DNA from: Gemmatimonadota bacterium
GTDB lineage: Bacteria; Gemmatimonadota; Gemmatimonadetes; Longimicrobiales; Gaopeijiaceae
Reading direction: 5' to 3'
Assembly (NCBI GenBank): GCA_028875075.1
Contig: JAPPGF010000009.1
Coordinates: 22,492 to 86,491, forward strand
Length of the DNA: 64,000 bases
Shown here: positions 10,001 to 17,683 of the stretch, in pieces
Position numbering within the stretch: position 1 is the stretch's first letter
Layout of the letters: every line of letters begins with the position of its first letter
Notes under the pieces: model-generated
Seen by the model: only the letters and a program-made list of their open reading frames with translations
The model's database searches: none
Told to the model about the DNA's origin: nothing
Made by a program: the position numbers and the translations under genes

Positions 10001-10166
10001 GAGCGCGGGCGCGGGGGCCGACGTCATGAAGCGGATCGCGGCGCCCCTGGTCGGCGGGGTCGTGACGTCGGGCGCCGTGGTGCTCCTGCTGTTTCCAGTG
10101 GTCTACTACCTGTGGCGCTCCCGCGGGCTGCCGGAGGCGCCGGAGGAAGCAGCGCTCGCGGGCTAG
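7038..10166 (+). CDS. cusA: CusA-type heavy-metal efflux RND transporter
   Basis: From the GTG at 7038 the product is 1042 residues, the family's usual length. The frame is open further upstream but that part is unlike CusA. Hallmarks include [16 protein letters not shown] and [16 protein letters not shown] near the N-terminus, [29 protein letters not shown], the [18 protein letters not shown] helix 4 with its acidic proton-relay residue, and [20 protein letters not shown] near the C-terminus. It has twelve membrane helices and two large periplasmic loops. It exports Cu(I)/Ag(I)-type ions by proton antiport with the adaptor and channel encoded just upstream. No metal-sensing regulator gene is adjacent. 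A 67-bp near-copy of the helix coding [20 protein letters not shown] occurs again at 49542-49608. Confidence 0.93.
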   Translation: [1042 protein letters not shown]

Positions 10167-10301
10167 AGTGGCCCGGGCCGTGGGCCGGGCTGGGCACCCA
10201 GCAGATGATTTAACGCGGTTCGTGGGGCGTCTATCGGAACACAAAGGGAGTGGCGACGATTGATGTATTTTATTTTGTGAGACATCGGAGAACGTCGCGC
10301 C

Positions 10302-10916
10302 ATGTTGCGAGTTAAGATTTGCGGTATTACTAGACGGGAGGATGCTTTGGCTGCAGCGCGAGCTGGAGCCGATGCCATTGGTCTAAATTTTTGTAAAGAA
10401 TCAGTTCGCTACGTAACGGCTGAACAAGGAATCCTTATCACGAAACAGTTGCCACCATTTCTTTCTGTGGTTGGCGTGTTTGTGAATGCCAAAAGGGACG
10501 AGATACTACGCACTGCGGAACTTTGCCGTTTAGACTATATTCAATTGCACGACGATACCCCGGATGCCTTTAGGAATCTACCTGTCAGAACCATCAAGAC
10601 TGTGCGAGTAGGTGACGTAGAAGATTTACGCGGCCTGGAACGTTACCCAGTGGATGCATTGCTCTTGGACGCTAAGGTCGGGGGTCAATATGGTGGTACA
10701 GGTCAGTGTTTTGACTGGTCGCTGCTCAACGGATTTGTGACGTCTGCGCCGCTGATTCTGGCGGGAGGGTTAAGGCCGGACAATATAGCACGCGCGGTAG
10801 AGGCCACTAATCCGCAAGCGGTGGATGTGTCTAGCGGTGTAGAATCCACGCCGGGCATCAAGAGTTACGACAAGATGCAAGCGTTTGTACAAAACGCTCA
10901 TAGCGTGTCCTCTTAG
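10302..10916 (+). CDS. trpF: Phosphoribosylanthranilate isomerase
   Basis: The 204-residue protein matches TrpF throughout: KICGIT at residues 5-10 with the catalytic Cys, VGVFVNAK, LDYIQLHDD, the LLLDAKVGGQYGGTGQCFDW phosphate/active-site region with the catalytic Asp, LAGGLRPDNIARAV, and DVSSGVESTPGIKSYDKM at the end. It isomerises PRA to CdRP in tryptophan synthesis. No other trp gene is nearby. The coding sequence is visibly poorer in GC than the cus operon before it and the genes after it, which suggests separate acquisition. The ATG follows an AT-rich leader with TATTTTATTTTG and a GGAGAACG ribosome site. Confidence 0.93.
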   Translation: MLRVKICGITRREDALAAARAGADAIGLNFCKESVRYVTAEQGILITKQLPPFLSVVGVFVNAKRDEILRTAELCRLDYIQLHDDTPDAFRNLPVRTIKTVRVGDVEDLRGLERYPVDALLLDAKVGGQYGGTGQCFDWSLLNGFVTSAPLILAGGLRPDNIARAVEATNPQAVDVSSGVESTPGIKSYDKMQAFVQNAHSVSS

Positions 10917-10943
10917 CCTTCTTGGCGTGCCGTCTCTGAGGGT

Positions 10944-10963
10944 CCTGCCGGGAAATCGGCAGG
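10944..10963. terminator. Hairpin between convergent trpF and GIY-YIG genes
   Basis: CCTGCCG (10944-10950) and CGGCAGG (10957-10963) form a perfect 7-bp stem with a six-base loop, in the gap between two convergent genes. There is no T run on either side, so factor-independent termination is only a suggestion. Confidence 0.4.
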
Positions 10964-10994
10964 GATACCCTGCCTGTTCTCACGTGCCGTTGGC

Positions 10995-11552
10995 TTAGCC
11001 CCGGACGTCGGTGACCAGCTTGTACGGCCTGCCGCATCCCATACACGTGACCGTTATGTCCACCAGGAGTCGCGGCAAACTATTCCGCTTACCGCAACCG
11101 GGACACTGAACGACGCGCTTGCCCAGCGCGGGCTCGAGGAAGCCAGAGCGAGGTGTCCGGCCGAGTTGGATGGGCCACCTGAGAGCCGCCACATCGAGGA
11201 CCTTCACGATCGTCATGAGGGGAGCTTCGAAGAATTCCTTTCCGGGGTTTACGCGCGAGTCTTTCAGAGCCTCATGGGCGAAACCCTCGGCCTGGTCTCG
11301 ATCCGAGACGTGAACGAAGTACACCAACTCGAACGGCCGGTACACGGACGTCGACTGGCTGAGGCTCGTCACACGCTTCAGTGGGGACACCTTGGTTAGG
11401 CCGACCTTGAAGACGGGATCTGCGAAGCACGGATTTCGCGTTGCGTACACCCATCCCACCCGCTTGTACTCCCGCCTCCTTTTGTCGAACGAGGCGACGC
11501 GCGCGACGCTCTGCATGACGGGGTGAATCCACATCGACTGTCTCACGCGCAC
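10995..11552 (-). CDS. GIY-YIG (T5orf172/MUG113-type) nuclease-like protein with zinc ribbon
   Basis: The 185-residue product has a T5orf172/MUG113-type GIY-YIG core: GWVYATRNPCFADPVFKVGL (about 33-52), TKVSPLKRVTSLSQ, an FELVYFVHVSD strand, then EGFAHEALKDSRVNPGKEFF, which carries the conserved Glu/His-helix and EFF end. The C-terminus adds a zinc ribbon with Cys pairs CPGCGK and CMGCGR about 20 residues apart. GIY-YIG domains of this group occur in phage and defence proteins, but no substrate is known here. It lies convergent to trpF and ends the minus-strand group that starts with the TonB receptor, from which it is separated by only about 20 bases. Confidence 0.7.
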   Translation of the reverse strand: MRVRQSMWIHPVMQSVARVASFDKRRREYKRVGWVYATRNPCFADPVFKVGLTKVSPLKRVTSLSQSTSVYRPFELVYFVHVSDRDQAEGFAHEALKDSRVNPGKEFFEAPLMTIVKVLDVAALRWPIQLGRTPRSGFLEPALGKRVVQCPGCGKRNSLPRLLVDITVTCMGCGRPYKLVTDVRG

Positions 11553-11571
11553 GGAGCGACCGTATCGTCTG

Positions 11572-14193
11572 TCAGAACGATACGGTCGCGGTCATCGAAA
11601 TCGTCCGAGGCGCGCCCAGCCAGGCTGCGTTTTCGGTGATCGCGGACAGATAGGGATTGTCGAGCACGTTGTTCGCCACGATCGAGAACTCCGTCGAGCG
11701 GAACAGATCGCTCAACGCTTCGCCGCTGAAGCTCACGTAGGCGTCCACCACCCAGTAGGCGTCGGTGTACCAGTCCGCCGTCAGACTCACGCGGCGCGAC
11801 GCCGTGTACTTGGCGGATAGTCCGCCGCCCAGGGGTCCGCTCCGGTCGAGAGACACGACCCACAGCCGGGGCGGTATCCCCGTGACGTCCGTGCCCGGGA
11901 CGATGCCCTGGCTGGCGTCGACCTGCGCATCGTCGGTCCCGACGTACTTGGAGTCGTTGAGCGTCAGGGCAGTGTAGAGCGACGTGCGGTCCGCCAACGC
12001 CACGGTGGCGGCCAACTCGACACCGCTCGTCTCGATCCCTCCCGCGTTGAAGTAGGCCCCCCCTCCGGGGATGAGGTAGTTGGGTCCCGCGGGCGTCTGG
12101 GGGCCGAGGTAGAAGATCCGGTTGTCGAAGTCGATGGAATACGCCGTGGCGCTCAACGCGAGCCGCTCGCCGCCGTAGCGGACCCCGACATCGATGTTGG
12201 ACGCGGTCTCAGGCTCCAGGAGGTCCAGACTACGGCCCGGCACCTCGAGCAACGTGCTGCCGATCGCCCTGAAGTTCTGGGCGTAGCCCACGAACACGTC
12301 GAGGCCCGCGACCGGGCTCTCGTACGTGACGCCGCCCGAGAAGAGGAGATCCGAATCGGAGTCGACGGCGAGGCTCCGGTCGACGCCGAACTCGTCCTCG
12401 CGTGACACGGAGACGAGGTACTGCTTGACGCCGCCCGTCAATTCGAACGGGCCGAAGTACAGCGTCTCCTCCACGTACCACTTGAGCACGTCCTGCGGGA
12501 AGTCCCACTCGTACTGGTGCCAGTAGGGCTCGTCGTCCCACTTGAAGTTGAGCGCCGGGTCGAGCATCCGGTGCCAGTCCCGGCCCAGGTCGCGCCGCGA
12601 GTCCTCGTACCAGATGCCCGCCCGCAGCCCGCTGCCCCCGCTGCCGCCGAACAGGACGGACCACTCCCCGTCGACGGTGACGCCGAGGCGATTCTTCCCG
12701 TAGTGGCTGTGGCGGTACGACTGGACCGCGCTCGCCCCCGGGTGGCACGCCGGATCGACCTCCGGGCCGCCCGAGCCGTAGTAGTTGAAGATGTAGGACG
12801 ACGTGCATCCCTGTGCCGGCTCGACGGCGACCCCGTCGGCGTCCACGAAGTGGATCACCCCGAGCTGGCTGCCGCCCTTCACCGGGGGGCGGCCCTCGAG
12901 CTCCGACTCCGGTCCGCCGCCGTCGTCCGACACGTCGACGATGTAGGGGGGCAGCCAGTCGCCGCGCCCCCAGTTGTGATGCCGATACGCGCCCGCGCTG
13001 AGGGAGACGAACTCGTTGGGGGACCAATCGGCCTTGACGTAGGCGAACGTGTTCTTGCGCCGTGTCTGCCAGCCGGGGCGGTAGAACTGGTTCAGGTAGG
13101 GAACGCCGGGCCAGTGGCCGACCAGCCGGTCCCAGCGCGGATCGGCCCTGAAGTCCGCCTCGCTGTAGAGCCGCTGGTAGACGTCCTCGTGGATGTCGTC
13201 GTGCGAGACGTAGCCCGTGAGATCGACGCTTCCCCGCGAGAACACGAGCTTGGCGGCGAGGTGCTCCCGTTCGTTCCGTGCGGAGCCCTCCATCCAGTCG
13301 GTCGCCTCCTGCCGGATCGCTGCGACCCAGGCCCGCGTCGTGCCGCCGAACAACAGTCCGGTCTCGACGCGCGCGGCGAAGCGCTGGCCCTCGTGCTCGC
13401 CGATCGTGACGGACGCCGTGTGGCTCCGCTCCTCCGCCGGGTCGGCCGTCAGGTAATCGAACGTGCCGCCCAGCGCCTCGACCGACCGGGAGGCGATGTC
13501 GGCGGTCCCCTGCGATACCTCGACGCCGCCCAGGTTCATCGGGTCGACGAACCGGTTCGCCTTCGCGCCGCTCCAGTAGTCCGACGTGCCGTTGGGGAAT
13601 CCGTCGATGGTGGTGCCGATCTGCACGTCGTTGATGGTCGACTGGAACCCGCGCATGGCGACGTTGCTCGACCAGTCGTCAAAGGAGTATGCGTCTCCCT
13701 CCTGGACGGACACGCCGGGAAGGTTGTCGGCCACCGACGTCACGGCCGTGATGTTCGACTGCTGCCTGATCATCGGTTCCGCGACGACGTTGCGTGCGAA
13801 GACCGTGGGCTCTTCCGCTACCACGCTCAGCGGCTCGAGCCCGAAACCCGGCTCCAGAACGATCGGGACCGTCTCGACGGCGCCGGTGCCCACGCTCACG
13901 CGAATCTCCTGGGGCGCGAGGCCGAACAGGGTGGTGGTCAAGACGTAGTCGCCGGCGGCGAGAGCCGTGAATTCGTAGGCGCCTTGGGCGTCGGTGACGA
14001 CCTCCGTGTCCACGCCGGAGGTGGTCGCCCTCACCACGACACCGGGCAGGGCGTTGCCGGCCGCGTCCACCACAGTGCCCCTGATGGTTCCCGTCGCTTG
14101 GGCGGCGGCCGAGGCTGCGGTCACGAGGAACAGCAGCGTGGCGACGAAACCGAAAGAAGCGAGTCGGCCTAGGCTCGTCCGCAAGGTCGGCAT
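11572..14193 (-). CDS. TonB-dependent receptor with N-terminal carboxypeptidase-regulatory-like domain
   Basis: From ATG 14193 (MPTLRTSLGRLA) the protein has 873 residues. It has a signal peptide ending ASAAAQ, a carboxypeptidase-regulatory-like beta-sandwich (GTIRGTVVDAAGNALPGVVV through LAAGDYVLTTTLFG), a plug domain (ITAVTSVADNLPGVSVQEGD, VAMRGFQSTINDVQIGTTID) and a long barrel ending in the aromatic C-terminal strand ISMTATVSF. It imports large substrates across the outer membrane using TonB energy. The ligand (siderophore, metal or glycan) is not evident. It is divergent from the outer-membrane barrel cluster, and the shared intergenic region carries regulatory repeat A. The ATG gives the expected signal peptide; in-frame sequence further upstream does not look coding. 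Confidence 0.92.
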   Translation of the reverse strand: MPTLRTSLGRLASFGFVATLLFLVTAASAAAQATGTIRGTVVDAAGNALPGVVVRATTSGVDTEVVTDAQGAYEFTALAAGDYVLTTTLFGLAPQEIRVSVGTGAVETVPIVLEPGFGLEPLSVVAEEPTVFARNVVAEPMIRQQSNITAVTSVADNLPGVSVQEGDAYSFDDWSSNVAMRGFQSTINDVQIGTTIDGFPNGTSDYWSGAKANRFVDPMNLGGVEVSQGTADIASRSVEALGGTFDYLTADPAEERSHTASVTIGEHEGQRFAARVETGLLFGGTTRAWVAAIRQEATDWMEGSARNEREHLAAKLVFSRGSVDLTGYVSHDDIHEDVYQRLYSEADFRADPRWDRLVGHWPGVPYLNQFYRPGWQTRRKNTFAYVKADWSPNEFVSLSAGAYRHHNWGRGDWLPPYIVDVSDDGGGPESELEGRPPVKGGSQLGVIHFVDADGVAVEPAQGCTSSYIFNYYGSGGPEVDPACHPGASAVQSYRHSHYGKNRLGVTVDGEWSVLFGGSGGSGLRAGIWYEDSRRDLGRDWHRMLDPALNFKWDDEPYWHQYEWDFPQDVLKWYVEETLYFGPFELTGGVKQYLVSVSREDEFGVDRSLAVDSDSDLLFSGGVTYESPVAGLDVFVGYAQNFRAIGSTLLEVPGRSLDLLEPETASNIDVGVRYGGERLALSATAYSIDFDNRIFYLGPQTPAGPNYLIPGGGAYFNAGGIETSGVELAATVALADRTSLYTALTLNDSKYVGTDDAQVDASQGIVPGTDVTGIPPRLWVVSLDRSGPLGGGLSAKYTASRRVSLTADWYTDAYWVVDAYVSFSGEALSDLFRSTEFSIVANNVLDNPYLSAITENAAWLGAPRTISMTATVSF

Positions 14194-14550
14194 GGTGAAG
14201 ACTCCCGCTCTGTGGACGCTGCGGCAGTGGGCTGATCCCACCGCATCCGCTCAGTTGTCGGTCACCCGATAAAGTAGCGCCCGTGATGAGCACGGGCGAC
14301 GGAGTAAGCCCGAGCGGAGCGGGCTTCTCCGGCCTGCGCGTACACCCCCGTGCACCTGCGGCCTCGTCGCCGGGGACGTGGCGGCGGCGGGGACGTACGA
14401 GGCAGGACGACGGCCGGAATAGCTGTTGTAGTGCTGCTGCGGCGCTTGACCGAAACAGGGCGGTCGCTCCGGGCCCGGCCGCGGGTCCCGACCAGGATCA
14501 CCCGTTCCGAGTTCAACGCCGCCCCGGACGTTGCGGCCGCCGTCGGATGG

Positions 14551-14694
14551 TCATATTGATGACACGATAACGTCAGTATATGGATATGTTAAAGCCAGAT
14601 TATGGGCCATTAAGAAGTCATCAGGGCGTTCTGAAGACCAATATTCTTCACAATTCGCTCTGTCGTTGCGAGCTAGCCACGTTACAGGTATTCT
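14551..14694 (+). promoter_or_regulatory. Regulatory repeat copy A: inverted-repeat element plus -35/-10 promoter
   Basis: This ~145-bp segment is related to those at 21352-21503 and 58800-58946. It starts with a CATG-type imperfect palindrome (TCATATTGATGACACGATA), shares an ATGGATATG-like block and the block TTCACAATTC, and ends in TTGCGA (14666-14671), 17 bases, then TATTCT (14689-14694). The predicted transcript start near 14701 gives a ~35-base leader to the barrel gene at 14736. Function as a promoter is inferred from spacing and from three-way conservation. Confidence 0.65.
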
Positions 14695-14735
14695 CCTGCT
14701 TCTACAAGTTCCTCGGTTTTCCACCGTCGAGGGTT

Positions 14736-15401
14736 GTGTTGACGCGAGTCCGGCCCTGTGCATTCATCGCCTTGTTGCTGGCGGGCCTCCATGCAGGGCC
14801 TGCGCTGGCGCAGCGCGTGGCGCCATCCGTGCACGTGGGAACGCTCGGGCTCGGAGCGAGGGTCACGGTTTCGCTCGGGGAGTGGATCAACTTCAGGGGA
14901 GGGATGGACTTCGTGCCCCTGAGCGTCCAGGTCGAAGAAGAGGGTGTCGATTTCGATGTGAAGTTCCCCTCTCCTTCCACGACTGCACTGCTTGACCTGC
15001 ACCCGGGCGGGGGCGACTTCCGCCTGAGTGCCGGCGCGGTCTACTTCCGGGCGGTGCCCGGGATCGAAGGAACACCGACGGACGTGGTGGAGCTCGGGGA
15101 CAGCGAGTACACCCCGGCCGAGGTGGGCACCATCCGGGGCTCGCTCGGAACCTCGCGCGTTGCCCCCTATCTGGGAGTCGGCGTCGGCAACGCCCCCGAA
15201 GCCAGCTTCGGCTTCGCTCTCGACCTCGGGGCGGCCTTTCACGGCACGCCGGATTTCAGCTACGAGGCTACCGGTCCGGCGTCCGGCGACGCGCGCTTCA
15301 GGTCGGATCTGCGGGAAGAGGCCGAGCTGGTCAACGACGACATCCCCGCGTTCGCCTCCGTGTATCCCGTGCTGAATCTCGGATTCAGCTTCCGGCCGTA
15401 G
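14736..15401 (+). CDS. Outer-membrane beta-barrel protein, first of three in a row
   Basis: The 221-residue product begins at GTG 14736 (TTG 14739 is also possible). The signal peptide CAFIALLLAGLHAGPALAQ is followed by alternating amphipathic strands with Gly and aromatic residues and a C-terminal NLGFSFRP typical of barrels recognised by the Bam complex. Internal features include GLGARVTVSLGEWINFRGG and APYLGVGVGNAPEASFGFAL. In-frame sequence upstream of 14736 overlaps the repeat-A promoter and is not expected to be coding. No ligand can be inferred. The next barrel gene starts four bases after its stop, so the two are probably co-transcribed. Confidence 0.75.
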   Translation: MLTRVRPCAFIALLLAGLHAGPALAQRVAPSVHVGTLGLGARVTVSLGEWINFRGGMDFVPLSVQVEEEGVDFDVKFPSPSTTALLDLHPGGGDFRLSAGAVYFRAVPGIEGTPTDVVELGDSEYTPAEVGTIRGSLGTSRVAPYLGVGVGNAPEASFGFALDLGAAFHGTPDFSYEATGPASGDARFRSDLREEAELVNDDIPAFASVYPVLNLGFSFRP

Positions 15402-15405
15402 GGCC

Positions 15406-16180
15406 GTGACGTCTCCGTCACGACGGAAGGGCTCGCCCGGCGGCGGGCCACGCACGTGCCGGCGGACGCTCTTGGCGGCTTGCGTTCTGATGCTCTTGGC
15501 CGCGGGTCGCGCGGGCGCCCAGGAAGGGCTGTACGCGGGAGTGGCTGCCGGGTGGGACCGGGCGAGCGCCGACTACACGAAGGGGATCGGCCTCGACGTG
15601 CCACCCGCGAGCCACGAGACGGCGACGAATGACGCGCTGGGCGGGTTCGGCACCGTGCGGGCATCGCTCGGCTACCGGACCGTTGTCGCCGGCCGGATGT
15701 CCGTCTCGGCGGAGTTCGAGGCGGCGCTCCACGGAGGCGCCGGCCCGGAGGGCTACCTGCGGGAGGGCACGGGCGTCGGAGACCGGGACGTGTGGCCGGG
15801 CCCCTGGAGCGTGGAGAAGAACCGCGGCCTGGGCGCGAACGTCCGGCTGGGGTATGCGCCGGGCGGGCTGCTGGGCGAGGCCGGCTCGGTCTACTTGATC
15901 ACCGGCGCGCATTGGGAGCGAGCGACCGTGTGGCGCGGCTCCGACATCGGCGGCGAATCGATCCGATCCGAGGCCGACCACACGCTGCGGCCGTGGGTCG
16001 CCGGGGCGGGCGTCGTGGGGGGGCTCGGCGAACCGTGTCCGGCTGGAGGTCCGCTACTCGGCGGCTGATCTGGAATTCCGCACCGGAGGGGACGGGTCGG
16101 TGCTCGGGATGCCGCGCATCGACCACCAGTTCGGCGTGCGTGAGATCGGCGTCCGGGCGGGCTACGTCCGCTCGTTCTGA
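15406..16180 (+). pseudogene. Outer-membrane beta-barrel protein, reading frame broken in a G7 tract
   Basis: Translation from GTG 15406 gives a signal peptide (ACVLMLLAAGRAGAQ) and barrel strands (GLYAGVAAGWDRASADY, SVYLITGAHWERATVW) but ends early in GEPCPAGGPLLGG at about 16068. Removing one base from the seven-G run at 16017-16023 restores a continuous product of about 257 residues that continues NRVRLEVRYSAADLEF and ends GVRAGYVRSF, a proper barrel terminus, with TGA at 16178-16180. The gene is therefore frameshifted, phase-variable, or carries a sequencing error. The restored stop overlaps the next ATG (TGATG), which supports the longer product as the ancestral state. Confidence 0.7.
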
Positions 16181-17412
16181 TGGAGACGGCAGGTATTTCC
16201 GGGGCTGGAGCCGGCAGGAGCCGTGCCGGGGCTGCTGCCCGGCGTGCCGCCCTTCCGCCCGGTCCCTCCGGGGCGCCCGTTGCCGGCAAACCGCTTCGTC
16301 GGAACGGCATGATCGGAAACGGTCGCGGCGAGGCCGGCCCCGATCTTCGCGGCGAACTGTCCGGGCCCGGACCGGGAGGGCTTGGTCACGGAACATCCGA
16401 AGGCCCTGGGGGGCCGGACCGTCCCGGAGCGGCGGAACGCGCTTGCGCCGGCCGCCGTCCGGCATGGCCCCGCAAGCCGGTCCGGACGACGATCTTGGTC
16501 GCCGCCCTGATTCTTGCCCGCGGCGCGCCCGTCGCCGCCCAGGAAACCGACGGATTCTATGTCTCCGCCGCCACGGGGCTCACATCGGCCTTCGGGGCCG
16601 ACGTGACCGCGTTCGGGGCCAACCATCCGACCCGGTGCGACCGCCTACTCTACTCCGACCCCGCGAGCGCCCCGACCGACGCTGCCTGCGCGGCCCCGCT
16701 CGCCAGCTCGCGCCAAGGCGCCTACGTGTTCGACCGGAACTCGGGCACCGCACAGGCACTGGCGCTGGGATACGCGACGGGCAGGCTCCGCTTCGAGGGC
16801 GAGCTCCTCTTCCGCGAACAGAAGGGCGCGGCCACGCCCTTCGACGTAGGCGCCGACGCATCGTTGGTCAGCAAGGACACCGAGTGGAGCGCGCTCTCGC
16901 CGCCCAACGGCGACATCTACAGCTTCCGCTCCTGGCAGGTGTTCGCCAACGCCTTCCACGCCTTCGGCGGCTCTTCCGGCTGGACGCCCTACCTGGGCGC
17001 CGGAGCGGGTCTCGCGTGGATGGATTTCGGGTTCTACGTCGAGTTCCTCAGGAAGTCGGTCGCCGAGGGATATCTGGAGGCGTTCGGGGGCTCGAGGTCC
17101 GACCCCGAGGCGGCTCCCGAATGGCAGCGGGCAGCGGCGGGCACCCTCAGCATGATGGATTCGGCGGTGAACGAGACGGCCTTCGGATATCAGCTCCTTG
17201 CCGGACTGGACCGGGCGCTGGGCGAGCGTGCGGCCCTGGGCTTCAAGATCCGCTGGACTTCTCTCCAGACCGCATCGGCCGACCTCCAGGCCAAGGTGAT
17301 CCGCAGCCACGAGCCGGTCCATGCCGACGGGCGGACCCCCTTCGTCTGGGAATTCGAGTTCGCCGGGATGGGGTATCTCGGGGCGGCGCTCGAGATGAGC
17401 TACCGGTTCTAG
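16180..17412 (+). CDS. Outer-membrane beta-barrel protein, third of the cluster
   Basis: The ATG at 16180 overlaps the stop of the repaired upstream gene (TGATG), so the frame is well placed. Oddly, the recognisable signal peptide TTILVAALILARGAPVAAQ lies at about residues 103-121, behind a Gly/Ala/Arg/Pro-rich stretch of about 100 residues. Either translation starts later at a non-standard codon or the frame in 16180-16480 is not all coding. The mature part has barrel strands (GFYVSAATGLTSAFGADV, LALGYATGRLRFEGELLF, GWTPYLGAGAGLAWMDFGFY) and ends GAALEMSYRF. It resembles the porin-like barrels upstream. Function unknown. Confidence 0.72.
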   Translation: METAGISGAGAGRSRAGAAARRAALPPGPSGAPVAGKPLRRNGMIGNGRGEAGPDLRGELSGPGPGGLGHGTSEGPGGPDRPGAAERACAGRRPAWPRKPVRTTILVAALILARGAPVAAQETDGFYVSAATGLTSAFGADVTAFGANHPTRCDRLLYSDPASAPTDAACAAPLASSRQGAYVFDRNSGTAQALALGYATGRLRFEGELLFREQKGAATPFDVGADASLVSKDTEWSALSPPNGDIYSFRSWQVFANAFHAFGGSSGWTPYLGAGAGLAWMDFGFYVEFLRKSVAEGYLEAFGGSRSDPEAAPEWQRAAAGTLSMMDSAVNETAFGYQLLAGLDRALGERAALGFKIRWTSLQTASADLQAKVIRSHEPVHADGRTPFVWEFEFAGMGYLGAALEMSYRF

Positions 17413-17683
17413 AGCCCCGGAGGGAGAGGCAGCGGCAGAACGATGGGCACGACGTCAAAGCGCGCTCACCCGACGACGGCCGCGCCCGTGCCGCCAGAGA
17501 CTCGGGGAGGCGTTCCTGTTGCACGACCTCGCCCGGATCCCGCGCAGGACCGGCCCGTGTCGTGGAACCTGAGCTTCCGGGGAGGTCCGTGAGGACGATG
17601 CCCCCTCGGACGGGCGGCGAGGGCGGGTGTGTGGAGGGAGCTCCCGCCGGGTCCCGCGAACGTCGGCGGGACGCCAACGATCC

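Noticed and set aside
12517..14172. Long plus-strand open frame opposite the TonB receptor
   Set aside because: Shadow of the receptor gene; repetitive Arg/Val/Asp composition and no motif.
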